Assembly (NCBI GenBank): GCA_017458675.1
Contig: JAFTAM010000133.1
Location: 1 to 32,591, forward strand
Direction of reading: 5' to 3'
Source: a bacterium
Lineage (GTDB): Bacteria; Vulcanimicrobiota; Xenobia; Xenobiales; Xenobiaceae
DNA length: 32,591 nt
Shown here: positions 1-8,264 of the stretch, piece by piece
Position numbering within the stretch: position 1 is the first letter of the stretch
How the letters are laid out: every line of letters begins with the position of its first letter
Program-made: the position numbers and the translations under genes
Notes under the pieces: generated by a model
The model's database searches: none
Told to the model about the DNA's origin: nothing
What the model saw: the letters and a program-made list of their open reading frames with translations, nothing else

Positions 1-741
1 CAGGGCGGACAGTACCAGCAGCAGGGCGGACAGTACCAGCAGCAGGGCGGACAGTACCAGCAGCAGGGCGGACAGTACCAGCAGCAGGGCGGACAGTACC
101 AGCAGCAGGGCGGACAGTATCAGAATGCCGGACGAAACAATCAGGCCAGAGCCGGCTATAATGAGCCGACCTATGAAGAACCGGAATATGAAGAGAACTA
201 CGAGGAAGAGTATGAGGAGCAGAGCTATCCCGGCAGCGCTCCCGCCAATCCTCCGGCTCAGCAGCAGATTTACCGGCGCCGCGGCGGCAGCGAGGGTTAC
301 GCTCAGCAGCAATACGCTCAGCAGCAGTACGAACAGCCTGAGGAATATGAAGAAGAACCCGAAGAGGAGGAATTTATCCCCCAGCAGTCCGCTCCCCGAC
401 CTGCGCCCAGACCTAACGTGATTCCCAGACAGGCCTATAATTCCGAAAATCTCGGCAGCGCCTCGCCTGCCGGCGGCCGCCGCGACGCGGGAAGCCGCTC
501 TCAGGAAGGCGTTCCCGCCGCTTCGCCCAGGCCCGCTGGCGCCCCCAGACCCGCCGGAGCCCCCAGGCCCGCCGGAGCCCCCAGACCCGCCGGAGCCCCC
601 AGACCCGCCGGAGCCCCCAGACCCGCCGGCAGCCGACGTCCAGCCGGAGCCCCCAGGCCGGCCGGCGCTCCCAGGCCGGCAGGCAGCAGGCGTCCCTCCG
701 GAACTCCCAGGCCCAACCGCCCGACTCAACACGGTGAATAA
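1..741 (+). CDS. Low-complexity disordered protein, 3' end (N-terminus outside window)
   Basis: Frame 1 is open from the first base to the TAA at 739-741, so this is the C-terminal 246 residues of a gene that begins upstream. It opens with about six perfect 7-residue repeats QGGQYQQ (21-bp units, 1-126). A Glu/Tyr-rich stretch follows (about residues 55-80), then a Gln-rich part, an acidic patch, and finally ten 6-residue units of the PRPAGA type (about 526-700) ending in HGE. No catalytic domain is visible; the composition predicts an intrinsically disordered, proline-rich tail. An internal GTG at 418 could be mistaken for a start, but the reading frame is continuous through it. The next gene, 133 bp downstream, encodes an FHA protein that is also largely disordered, so the two may work together, but this is only an inference from proximity. 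Function unknown. Confidence 0.8.
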   Translation, partial: QGGQYQQQGGQYQQQGGQYQQQGGQYQQQGGQYQQQGGQYQNAGRNNQARAGYNEPTYEEPEYEENYEEEYEEQSYPGSAPANPPAQQQIYRRRGGSEGYAQQQYAQQQYEQPEEYEEEPEEEEFIPQQSAPRPAPRPNVIPRQAYNSENLGSASPAGGRRDAGSRSQEGVPAASPRPAGAPRPAGAPRPAGAPRPAGAPRPAGAPRPAGSRRPAGAPRPAGAPRPAGSRRPSGTPRPNRPTQHGE

Positions 742-803
742 GCCCGGGCAGCCCCTTCCGCTGCAGCAGCTTTCAACTGCAAATACATAAACCGAATCTG
801 AGA

Positions 804-838
804 AAATGCGTTCTGCCTCACCGGGGCGGCACGCATTT
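804..838 (+). terminator. Hairpin between the disordered protein and the FHA gene
   Basis: AAATGCGT at 804-811 pairs perfectly with ACGCATTT at 831-838. Extra G-C pairing is possible inside, and an AT-rich tract (CTTAAATAAATTTT) follows. This fits a Rho-independent terminator for the upstream gene, although the T-run is broken. Confidence 0.5.
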
Positions 839-874
839 CTTAAATAAATTTTAATGAGATATTGAGCGGCTCTT

Positions 875-3178
875 ATGGATAAAAACTCAGCTAATACTCC
901 CAGTTGGCAGCAAAAAGCTGCTCAAAATCCTTCCGACAGCGGTTCCGATATGGTCAGCGACAAGCTCGTCGAGAGCGATATCGACGGCATGTCATATGAA
1001 GAGCTCATGCGTTATCTGGAGAATTCCGGATCAGACATACTGAATCAGAAGCCGGAGCCCGCAGAGGCAGATTCTTTCCCGGCAGGAACGGACGAAGCTC
1101 AGGAAGACGACATGGGCCGATTTGAGGAAAACGGCGGCGATACCGACAGGGAAGACAGCGAAGAGTATCCGGACGAAGCAGACGAAGAAACTGAAGAGGA
1201 TTATCGGGAGGATTACACGGAGGCCTTCGACTCCGAGGCTTATGACAGCGAAGGCTATAACGCCGAAGGCTTTGATCGCGACGGCTTCGATCGTGAGGGC
1301 TTTGATCGTGAGGGATACGACAAAGAGGGGTTCGACCGCGAAGGCTATGACAAAGAGGGCTTCGACCGCGATAACTACGATCGCGAGGGCTACGACTGGT
1401 ACGGTTTCGACTGCGAGGGTTTCGACCGCGGCGGCTTCGATCATGACGGCTACGATCCCGAAGGCTACACCAGAGAAGACTGGGAGGCCGCCGGCTACAG
1501 CTTCAACGAGCGCGGCGAGTTTATAATGGACGAGGACGAAGAAGAACAGGCCGACGGCGAAGACGATACTTCAGACGCCGACGCTGAAACTGAAGCAGAA
1601 GCGGAAACCGAGGAGGAATATCCTCAGGGCGCCCAGACCGAAGGCGTAAGCGGCGATCATAGCGCAGAAGCGCAGAAGCCGAGAGAACCTGAAACTGAGA
1701 CTCCGGCTGAAGAAGAGTATTACGAAGAAAACGAATTTGACGAAGAAGGCTACGATGCCGAGGGCTATGACTGCGAAGGCTTTGACCGCGAAGGTTTTGA
1801 TCGCGAAGGCTTTGACCGCGACAATTATGATCGCGAAGGTTACGATTGGTACGGCTTCAACTGCGAGGGCTTCGACCGTGGAGGCTTTGACCGCGACGGC
1901 TACGACGCCGAAGGCTACACCAGAGAGGACTGGGAGGAAGCCGGCTACAGCTTCAACGAACGCGGCGAGTTCATAATGGACGAAGACGAAGAGGAAAGCG
2001 AAGAAGGCGGCGCTGCTCGGGAAGAGGCCGAGCATGCCGATGAGTCCGGGGAAAGCCGGGAAGAAGTATCGGAATACTCATATGACGAGTCCGAAGGCGA
2101 AGAAGCCGCCGAAGAATACGCAGACGAACCCGAAGCTGAACCGGAGGCAGAATCCGAGGCTTCAGAAGATTCGGAAAAGACGCAGGAGAACCTGAAAGCA
2201 ATTCAGGCTGAAACTCCCTCTCAGGAGGACGTGGACGCAAAAGACGCCGAAGCGTCTGAAGAAGAAGACGCTTCAGACGGTCAGGAAGGCTCCCTCGACG
2301 ATCTGCCTCCCTTTGAACTGGCGCCCTCTCCGGTTATTAAGACAGTTCAGCCTAAGAGACAAATTCCGGTCAGGGGCGTGGTTCCTCAGATGAAGGGACA
2401 GTACGCTCCCCCCGCCGAAACGGCTGCGGAACCGGCGGAACCGGTCAAAGATAAAAACGACATCCCCGTCCCCGACGTCCCCATATACAATCCGGAAAGC
2501 TTCGGCACGGCCACTTTCGCCTGGCAGTACCGCTGCGACTACGCCATTGTCTACGAATCCGGCAGTCAGCGCGGCAAAGAGATTACCCTCCTGGCTTCGG
2601 AGATGGGCAAAGAGCGCACTCTGACAGTTGGCAGCCCCGGTCTGCGCGCCAACGATATCGAGGTCAGCGAACCGGGCATAGCCAACGACCAGGCTCTGAT
2701 ACGCTATACCAGCGGCCGCTTCTATTTAATTAACTTCCAAAGGGATATCAAAGTCAACGATCTGGTTCTGGAAAGCGGCGAACAAGCGCCCCTGATGAGC
2801 GGCGATCTGATAATTTTAGGCGAAACCGTTTTGAGATTCAGAGAACGCTCCGCCAATGAGGTCCTCAATACTTACTGTCTGGAAATCATCGAGAGCAACG
2901 ATCACGATATGGTCGGCAAAACCTTCGATTTAACCAAGAAGCGCAATACTCTGGGACGCGACCGCAATTCCGACATAGTTCTGCCCGATCCTGAAGTGAG
3001 CCGCTCTCACTGTATTTTAAACAACCGAGCCGGCAAGTATTTCCTGCAGCATCGCAGCGAAACCAATCCCACCTTTATCAACGGCATTTCCGTAACCGCT
3101 GGCGGCGAAAGGCAGATCAATCCCGGCGACAAGATTCAGGTATCCAGCCGCACCATTCTCCAGTTTAAAAAGAAATAA
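875..3178 (+). CDS. FHA-domain protein with acidic (F/Y)DxEG pentad repeats
   Basis: This is a 767-residue protein. Residues 1-110 are Glu/Asp-rich. Residues about 115-215 and 285-375 consist of 5-residue repeats of the pattern G-(F/Y)-D-x-(E/D). Within them a 62-residue block is duplicated almost exactly (nt 1361-1546 and 1811-1996), each copy ending in a YSFNERGEF...DEDEEE segment. After another acidic linker, the C-terminus has an FHA-like fold around residues 545-660 lacking the full motif, and then a canonical FHA domain (about 667-767) with GR at 694-695, SRSH at 709-712 and NG near 736-737. FHA domains bind phosphothreonine peptides, so this is probably a cytoplasmic phospho-dependent scaffold; no signal peptide or membrane segment is seen. 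The partner kinase is not in the window. The ATG at 875 has only a weak upstream ribosome site. Confidence 0.88.
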   Translation: MDKNSANTPSWQQKAAQNPSDSGSDMVSDKLVESDIDGMSYEELMRYLENSGSDILNQKPEPAEADSFPAGTDEAQEDDMGRFEENGGDTDREDSEEYPDEADEETEEDYREDYTEAFDSEAYDSEGYNAEGFDRDGFDREGFDREGYDKEGFDREGYDKEGFDRDNYDREGYDWYGFDCEGFDRGGFDHDGYDPEGYTREDWEAAGYSFNERGEFIMDEDEEEQADGEDDTSDADAETEAEAETEEEYPQGAQTEGVSGDHSAEAQKPREPETETPAEEEYYEENEFDEEGYDAEGYDCEGFDREGFDREGFDRDNYDREGYDWYGFNCEGFDRGGFDRDGYDAEGYTREDWEEAGYSFNERGEFIMDEDEEESEEGGAAREEAEHADESGESREEVSEYSYDESEGEEAAEEYADEPEAEPEAESEASEDSEKTQENLKAIQAETPSQEDVDAKDAEASEEEDASDGQEGSLDDLPPFELAPSPVIKTVQPKRQIPVRGVVPQMKGQYAPPAETAAEPAEPVKDKNDIPVPDVPIYNPESFGTATFAWQYRCDYAIVYESGSQRGKEITLLASEMGKERTLTVGSPGLRANDIEVSEPGIANDQALIRYTSGRFYLINFQRDIKVNDLVLESGEQAPLMSGDLIILGETVLRFRERSANEVLNTYCLEIIESNDHDMVGKTFDLTKKRNTLGRDRNSDIVLPDPEVSRSHCILNNRAGKYFLQHRSETNPTFINGISVTAGGERQINPGDKIQVSSRTILQFKKK

Positions 3179-3241
3179 AGCCGGAGCCAGAATCCTTCTT
3201 CAGCCCCGAACTCCGACAATTGATAAAAGGAACGTATACAG

Positions 3242-4765
3242 ATGTTTGACTATAAAAATATGAGCCTGGAAGATAAAGCCGCCCGTCTGATCATGATTGA
3301 CGTGCCGGGCACGGTCCTGAGCGGAGAAAGCCGTGAGCATCTGCGGAAATACGCCTGGAACGGCGTCATTCTCTTTGCCAAAAACGTGCAGGACCGCCCC
3401 CAGACCGAGGCCTTTATTGAAAGCCTGCACAAAAATGCCAAAGCCGAGATGTTTATAGCTATTGACCAGGAAGGCGGTCTGGTGGACAGGTTCCGCTTCC
3501 CGGAAATGAGCCTCTCCCCCGGCGCCATGGCTCTGGGGCATACCGACGATCCCAAGGCCGTCTATGAAGCCCATAGGATCATGGGCCAGGAACTGAAGGA
3601 TTTGGGCGTCCATATCGACTTTGCCCCCTGCATCGATATCAACAACAATCCTGACAATCCCATTATCGGCGTGCGTTCCTTCGCCGAAACCTCGGATAAG
3701 GTCGCTTTAATGGGAGTGCAGGCGCTCAAAGGGCTGCGCGAAGGCGGCGTCATTCCTACCGTCAAGCACTTCCCCGGTCACGGCAACACCGACCGCGACT
3801 CCCACTTGGCTCTGCCCTGCATAAATTCGAGCCGCGAGGAGCTTGAAAAGACCGAGCTGGTCCCCTTCAAGGCCGCTGTCGAGGCCGAGGCCGAAGCCAT
3901 AATGACCGCTCATATCGTCTTCCCCGCTCTCGATCCTCAGCTTCCCGCCACCCTTTCCAAAGCGATTCTGACCGATCTGCTGCGCCGTGACCTGGGCTAT
4001 AAGGGCGTCATCGTCACCGACTCTCTGTCAATGCAGGCTATTGCCGATCGCTGGGGCTTTGCCGAAGCCTCGGTGCTTTCCATAGAGGCCGGCGCCGATT
4101 TAATTCTGGCCTTAGGCAGCTTCGAGCGCCAGAAGGAAGCTCTGCAGGGCATAGTTGAAGCCGTCAGAACAGGACGTCTGAGCGAAGCCCGTCTGGACGA
4201 ATCCCTGGCCCGTCTGGCCAAATGGGGCGGCAAGCTGGCCAACAGGCCTCTGGGTACAATCAGAGATACCGACAGCCACCGAAGCGCCATGCGGGAAATT
4301 ACCGAGCGCACTCCGGCCATACTGAACAACGCCAAAGGGCTGCTCCCCTTAAAGCCTGCTCCGGGAGAGCGCGTGGCCGTAATCATGCCCGACCTTCTGC
4401 CTCAAAGTCCTCTGGGCGAGGTCTCCAGAGCGGTCTCCATAAAGCCTATTCTGGCTCAATACGGCATTGAAGCAGAAGAGTTTAATTTCCATACTTCTGC
4501 CTTCGGCGCGCCTTTAAAGCAGTTGGTTCAGGACGTCTCCTCCTTCGATTATATTATTCTGGCCCTTTACGCCCGCGGCGAGCTTTCCGACACCCAAAAG
4601 GAGCTGGCTCGGGAAATTCCCGCCGTCTGCGGAAAAACTATCATTGTTCCCCTTTCCAGTCCCTACATAATGAAGGATATTCCGCAGGCGCACACCGTGA
4701 TAACCGCTTACAACTACGGACAGCTGTCCCTGGAAGCCTTGGTTAAGAAAATAGCCGAAGGCTAA
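3242..4765 (+). CDS. Glycoside hydrolase family 3 protein, beta-N-acetylhexosaminidase (NagZ-like)
   Basis: A 507-residue protein with a family 3 N-terminal TIM-barrel. It shows the substrate-site motif IDQEGG, the KHFPGHG motif starting at K175 that carries the NagZ-type catalytic His/Asp loop, and the TDSLSM motif with the likely nucleophile D260. NagZ enzymes release GlcNAc from muropeptides during peptidoglycan recycling. At 507 residues it is longer than the short cytoplasmic NagZ of Proteobacteria (about 340); the extra C-terminal part (about 350-507) resembles the second alpha/beta domain of larger family members such as Bacillus NagZ. No signal peptide is visible, so a cytoplasmic place is likely. 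The ATG at 3242 follows AAAAGGAA at a suitable distance. The gene lies 63 bp after the FHA gene and may be cotranscribed with it. Beta-glucosidase activity is less likely because KHFPGHG is typical of hexosaminidases. Confidence 0.9.
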   Translation: MFDYKNMSLEDKAARLIMIDVPGTVLSGESREHLRKYAWNGVILFAKNVQDRPQTEAFIESLHKNAKAEMFIAIDQEGGLVDRFRFPEMSLSPGAMALGHTDDPKAVYEAHRIMGQELKDLGVHIDFAPCIDINNNPDNPIIGVRSFAETSDKVALMGVQALKGLREGGVIPTVKHFPGHGNTDRDSHLALPCINSSREELEKTELVPFKAAVEAEAEAIMTAHIVFPALDPQLPATLSKAILTDLLRRDLGYKGVIVTDSLSMQAIADRWGFAEASVLSIEAGADLILALGSFERQKEALQGIVEAVRTGRLSEARLDESLARLAKWGGKLANRPLGTIRDTDSHRSAMREITERTPAILNNAKGLLPLKPAPGERVAVIMPDLLPQSPLGEVSRAVSIKPILAQYGIEAEEFNFHTSAFGAPLKQLVQDVSSFDYIILALYARGELSDTQKELAREIPAVCGKTIIVPLSSPYIMKDIPQAHTVITAYNYGQLSLEALVKKIAEG

Positions 4766-4815
4766 GTTCGGCCGCCATTCCGAGCCTTCTTCCAATCCTT
4801 CGGAGCGCTTTCCGC

Positions 4816-5085
4816 CGTCATTCGGAGCGAAGAATCTGAACCTTCAGTCTTGTCATTCTGAGCGGAGCGAAGAATCTGAACCCGCCGCCTTGTCATTCTA
4901 AGCGGAGCGAAGAATCTTAACCCGCCTCCTTGTCAATCAGAGCGAAGCGAAGAATCTTAACCCGCCGCCTTGTCATTCTGAGCGGAGCGAAGAATCTTAA
5001 CCCGCCTCCTTGTCAATCAGAGCGAAGCGAAGAATCTTAACCCGCCTCCTTGTCATTCTGAGCGGAGCGAAGAATCTGAACCCGT
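4816..5085. repeat. 40-bp tandem array made of SERSEE-type repeat arms
   Basis: Six units start at 4851, 4891, 4931, 4971, 5011 and 5051 with an exact 40-bp period, preceded by a partial unit near 4818. Each contains a variant of TCATTCTGAGCGGAGCGAAG followed by AATCT and a short CCCGCC(G/T)CCT joint. Units alternate between ATTCTGAGCGGAG and AATCAGAGCGAAG forms. This fills most of the 355-bp gap between the glycosidase and the TM2 pseudogene. There are no unique spacers, so it is not a CRISPR array; it looks like local amplification of the repeat family dispersed through the rest of the window. Confidence 0.9.
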
Positions 5086-5120
5086 ACCGTATCTAATATT
5101 ATCAGAAAGGAACCAACAAC

Positions 5121-5359
5121 ATGACTATCAGCAAAACAGCTCCCAAGGATAAATGGATAGCCTTGTGCTTATGCCTTTTTCTCGGCGTCTTCGGCGCTCT
5201 AAGTTCTACGAAGGCAAAACCGGTTTAGGGGCTTTATATTTGATTCTGAGCAGCAGCGGCTTCTTTTCCGCCTTCATATCCACCGGCCTGGTAGGCCTGC
5301 TTTGCTTTATAGATTTGGTCGTCATCCTGTTTAAGCCCAACTCCTATCATCCGTCCTGA
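5121..5359 (+). pseudogene. TM2-domain membrane protein, frameshifted
   Basis: An ATG at 5121 with a good ribosome site (AAAGGA at 5106-5111) opens a frame reading MTISKTAPKDKW, then a hydrophobic segment and GVFGAL, which stops at TAG after 35 codons. The neighbouring frame continues with KFYEGKTGLGALYLI and a second membrane segment to KPNSYHPS (stop at 5357-5359). Comparison with the intact TM2 gene at 11294 (GWIGAHKFYEGK) places a single-base deletion near 5200-5202, where CAT-AAG has become CT-AAG. TM2 proteins are small two-helix membrane proteins of unknown biochemical role. It is either a recent pseudogene or carries a sequencing error. Confidence 0.75.
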
Positions 5360-5520
5360 CGGACCTGTCGCCTCCCGCCGCCTATCAGGCATATAGAACG
5401 CTGGCTTTTCATAATGTGCAAACTGCTTCGCATAGTAAATGCGGGCAGTTTTATTTTATTGATAATACAACTTTTGAAGTTTCAAACAGAATGAAGAGAC
5501 ATGCATTTCTCCCCCTCCTG

Positions 5521-5580
5521 CCCGAAAGGCGGCGCAGTATTTTACTCGGTCATATCCGACTCGGTTTCAGCCGAGTAAGA
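5521..5580 (+). repeat. Left direct repeat flanking the ATPase gene
   Basis: The stretch from CCCGAAAGGCGG to CAGCCGAGTAAGA is an imperfect copy of 7280-7338. Its core is ACTCGG, a short spacer, TCCGACTCGG, TTTCAG, CCGAGT, so it can also fold into a small hairpin. It lies just upstream of the ATPase and may hold part of its promoter region. Confidence 0.65.
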
Positions 5581-5591
5581 CTTGTATTCTG

Positions 5592-5597
5592 TATAAT
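5592..5597 (+). promoter_or_regulatory. Possible -10 element of the ATPase gene
   Basis: A perfect TATAAT lies 45-50 bases before the ATG at 5642. No convincing -35 box is seen at the standard spacing (GTTTCA near 5564 is the nearest candidate), so the call rests on the -10 consensus and position only. Confidence 0.3.
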
Positions 5598-5641
5598 AAT
5601 ATGCTATTGTTTGCTTGATATTGAAAATTATCGAGCCAGAG

Positions 5642-7033
5642 ATGAACGAGCCAATGAATTTTTACGGACGGGAACAAGAACTGAAGCAGCTCAGCCGCCT
5701 TTTTGGGAAACAGGGCTTTCAGGCGGCTTTAATATACGGCAGACGCAGAGTCGGAAAAAGCGAGCTGATCAAGCAGTCTCTCCGGAATGAAAAGCTCAAA
5801 AGCATCTACTACGAATGTAAACAGACTACGGAGCCTAACAATACAGAGAGCCTCTCCGCGCTCATTTCTGAACTGTATCAGCTGCCGCCTCTCGGTTTTG
5901 CCGGAATAGAAGCGGCTCTGGATTGCCTGTTTCGGCGCGCTGAAAACGAGCCTCTGGTTCTGGTGCTGGACGAGTACCCCTATCTTAGGGAAACGGTTAA
6001 GGGCTTAGACAGCATATTGCAGGCCTTGATAGACCGATATCAAGAGAGCAGTCATTTAAAACTGGTACTGTGCGGATCGTATGTTGATATCATGAAGTCG
6101 CTGATTGTTAAAGAGAATCCGCTGTACGGCCGTATTGCGCTGACTATCGATCTAAGGCCGATGGACTACTACGATTCCGCCCGCTTTTATCCGTCCTTCT
6201 CCGCTGAAGATAAAGTACGGCTCTACAGCGTATTCGGAGGCATTCCCTATTATAACCGGCTGATTGATCCGAACTTATCACCCCGAGAAAATATACAGGA
6301 ACTGGTCTCTGCTCCGGAAGGCCGGCTTTGCGGCGAAGTTCCCATGTATCTGAAATCGGAAATATCTAAAATAACCAACGCCAACGAGGTCTTCGAGTCG
6401 TTAGCCAGGGGATTTTCCCGCTACGGCGATCTGCTTTCTCAGTCCCACGTATCCAGCAGCCCCACCCTCGCCGATGTACTGGAAAAACTGATTCGTATGG
6501 AAATAGTCGAAAAGCGCTCTCCCATCAACGCCGCCGATAACCGCCGCAAATGCGGTTACTACATCGCCGATAACCTTTCTCTGTTCTACTATCGCTATAT
6601 ATTTCGCTATCTTTCTCAGCGCGCAGTTCTGAATGAGGACGTTTTCTTTGAGCGCTATATCAAAGAGGATTTTGAAGCGCATTACGTACCCTGCATATTT
6701 GAGTCTGTCTGCCGACAGTATCTTATCCGGCAAAACCGCGCCGGACGCATTGAACCTCCCTTCGATTTAATCGGAAAGTATTACTATGACGATCCGAAAA
6801 CGAGAACAAACGGAGAATTTGACGTCGTAACCAAGGACCCGCTGGGCTATATCTTCTACGAATCAAAATTCCGAAAAGCGCCGCTGTCCGCCGCCATGAT
6901 TCGGGAAGAAACAGAACAGGTAAAAAACGCGGGACTCAATTGCTACAAGTACGGATTTATCTCCCGCTCCGGCTTCCGCTGCGAACCGGATGAAAATATG
7001 ATATTCATCGATCTGCAGCAGCTCTTTGAATAA
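5642..7033 (+). CDS. DUF234-type AAA ATPase with C-terminal nuclease-like domain
   Basis: A 463-residue protein counted from the ATG at 5642. The start is uncertain: a TTG at 5615 and an ATG at 5654 are in frame, and the family usually begins close to FxGREKEL, which favours 5642 or 5654. GREQEL is at 9-14, Walker A (GRRRVGKS) at 33-40 and Walker B (LVLVLDEY) around 105-112. A winged-helix region occupies the middle. A C-terminal DUF234-like region has EFD (D394) and YESK (E407, K409), which resembles a PD-(D/E)xK nuclease core. Members of this STAND/archaeal-ATPase-like family are widespread orphan genes; roles in DNA metabolism or defence have been proposed but are not settled. The gene stands alone, bracketed by direct repeats at 5521-5580 and 7280-7338, suggesting it moved or was duplicated as a unit. 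No signal peptide or membrane segment is visible. Confidence 0.85.
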   Translation: MNEPMNFYGREQELKQLSRLFGKQGFQAALIYGRRRVGKSELIKQSLRNEKLKSIYYECKQTTEPNNTESLSALISELYQLPPLGFAGIEAALDCLFRRAENEPLVLVLDEYPYLRETVKGLDSILQALIDRYQESSHLKLVLCGSYVDIMKSLIVKENPLYGRIALTIDLRPMDYYDSARFYPSFSAEDKVRLYSVFGGIPYYNRLIDPNLSPRENIQELVSAPEGRLCGEVPMYLKSEISKITNANEVFESLARGFSRYGDLLSQSHVSSSPTLADVLEKLIRMEIVEKRSPINAADNRRKCGYYIADNLSLFYYRYIFRYLSQRAVLNEDVFFERYIKEDFEAHYVPCIFESVCRQYLIRQNRAGRIEPPFDLIGKYYYDDPKTRTNGEFDVVTKDPLGYIFYESKFRKAPLSAAMIREETEQVKNAGLNCYKYGFISRSGFRCEPDENMIFIDLQQLFE

Positions 7034-7110
7034 AAAGGCTAAACCGCAGTCGAGCTGTCAAATTATCGACGCCTAAAGACAAGGCATGTCTGAAATACGA
7101 ACCGTACCTC

Positions 7111-7245
7111 GCAATTCTGTTCGCAGCTAATAATCTTTCAAGCATGTTCTGCATGTTTTTGCCATGTCGGTTTGTTTTGCACTTCGCTCCGCGACTCGCC
7201 GTATCCGGAGCTCGGACGCTCGCTTAAGCGCAAAACAAAACCTGT
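7111..7245 (+). repeat. Dispersed composite element, copy 1
   Basis: A degenerate SERSEE arm (ATTCTGTTCGCAGC..AATCT, about 7114-7137) is followed by about 105 bp that match, in opposite orientation, 26273-26404. Shared blocks include TCAAGCATGTT, TGCATGTTT, ATGTCGGTTT, GCTCCGCG, CTCGCCG and CCGGAG, ending in GCGCAAAA. It also forms a long inverted repeat: GGTTTGTTTTGC (7169-7180) against GCAAAACAAAACC (7230-7242), with CTCCG/CGGAG inside. The short ORF starting at ATG 7164 is probably an accident of this element. Confidence 0.7.
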
Positions 7246-7279
7246 GTAAAGCCTGTTTTAGCTTACTTACCGACAGCGG

Positions 7280-7338
7280 CCCGAAAAGCGGGGCGTTTTT
7301 TACTCGGTTTAGTCCGACTCGGTTTCAGCCGAGTAAAT
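7280..7338 (+). repeat. Right direct repeat flanking the ATPase gene
   Basis: The stretch from CCCGAAAAGCGG to CAGCCGAGTAAA is an imperfect copy of 5521-5580 in the same orientation. It contains the same ACTCGG..CCGAGT hairpin core and lies about 250 bp after the ATPase stop codon. Confidence 0.65.
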
Positions 7339-7579
7339 CTAACGTCTTGTGAAACAATCATTCCGGGGAGGCGGGAAGCTTCAGGGGCATGCGTTCCCTG
7401 ACAAATTTTAAGAATCGACATTTTTATAATTTATATTGCCCGAAATATAAAAATATTTTTAATGAATTTACTAAATATTGGACATGTAGGCAGATTTTTT
7501 AAAAATCGCACGAAACCGGCAGGATTTTTCTGCTGAACGCAGAATACACCCGCATACAATAAATTAAGAAAAAACTCTT

Positions 7580-7604
7580 TACAATATTGGCTAACAATAT
7601 TGTA
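7580..7604. promoter_or_regulatory. 25-bp palindrome, copy A (operator or weak terminator)
   Basis: TACAATATTG and CAATATTGTA are perfect 10-bp inverted arms separated by GCTAA. T-rich sequence (TATTTTT) follows. It could be a repressor operator or an AT-stem hairpin with a U-run; sequence alone does not decide. Confidence 0.5.
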
Positions 7605-7799
7605 TATTTTTGACCTTTTTAGCCAATTGCTGTTTATACCTATATTTTCTGACCTGAACCCCCTGACTGCAGCCCCAGATGACAAACGACAAAAGATGGG
7701 ACAAGCAGACGACTTTTTCAAGTATTTAGCCAAATTGGCAGGAGTCTTTTAATACATGCAGAATTATGCGGGCATAACTTAATTCATTGATTATCTTTA

Positions 7800-7824
7800 T
7801 ACAATATTGGCTAATAATATTGTA
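7800..7824. promoter_or_regulatory. 25-bp palindrome, copy B
   Basis: Same element as at 7580, but with one change in the right arm (TAATATTGTA), followed by TTTTTT. It lies 220 bp after copy A. Confidence 0.5.
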
Positions 7825-8005
7825 TTTTTTCACCAGACAACCGACAGCCATGTATTTCCGGACCTTAAAACCAAAACTCTATCCATCCCTTATATCTTCA
7901 GATAATAACAGGGCATATGAATGAATATATCATGATATAATCAGCAGGATTTTTTTAATACACATAGAATAGTATAAGCGAATTATAATCCGTTCATCAG
8001 CTTTA

Positions 8006-8030
8006 TACAATATTGGCTAACAATATTGTA
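8006..8030. promoter_or_regulatory. 25-bp palindrome, copy C
   Basis: Identical to copy A over the 25 bases, followed by TTTTTT. It lies 206 bp after copy B and about 235 bp before the start codon of the DUF3293-like gene. Confidence 0.5.
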
Positions 8031-8264
8031 TTTTTTCGCCAAACAAACGGCAGCGACACATTTACTGGCCTAAAATCCTGAGATGCGCGCGCCCGCGGCT
8101 AAACGGAGAATCAAAACAGTACAGGCAGATAACAAATTTGCGTTTTCCATGAACAGACCGTACTTAATGAAGCAAACGTCATAGCGCACGGGCAGCTTAT
8201 ATCAAACGTATTCTGTTGGCAGCCCTTAATAAAGCGTCCGTTTTTACGTTGGCAGGAGGCTCCC

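Larger units (their letters stand above)
7480..8100 (+). repeat. Three tandem copies of a ~210-bp element with a palindrome
   Basis: Copies start near 7480, 7699 and 7912. Each runs from GGACA (GGGCA in the third) through a (G/A)GCAGGA-T-rich tract, then to a 25-bp palindrome followed by T-runs and a diverged tail ending near GGCCTAAAA or GACCTTAAAA. Flanks between copies have drifted, but the palindrome is almost unchanged. No credible gene lies in this 1.2-kb gap; a 100-codon minus-strand ORF at 7431-7733 runs through two copies and is not convincing. The array sits directly upstream of the DUF3293-like gene, whose ribosome site GGCAGGAGG resembles the start of each unit. Confidence 0.75.

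Noticed and set aside
418..741. Separate gene starting at GTG 418
   Set aside because: The same frame is open from base 1 and has continuous low-complexity coding character, so 418 is internal.
501..2240. Minus-strand and alternative-frame ORFs over the repetitive regions (501-716, 1031-1444, 1571-2035 and others)
   Set aside because: They arise from repeated codons of the disordered and FHA genes and encode only low-complexity hydrophobic or basic sequence.
4816..5085. Regular 40-bp periodic array as CRISPR
   Set aside because: The whole unit repeats; there are no unique spacers and no cas genes. The unit is a variant of the dispersed SERSEE repeat.
5416..5790. 124-codon plus ORF before the ATPase
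   Set aside because: It overlaps the ATPase in another frame, spans the direct repeat and has no supporting features.
7431..7733. 100-codon minus ORF with an internal repeat
   Set aside because: Its internal repeat is explained by the tandem 210-bp units; there is no ribosome site and no conserved-looking sequence.
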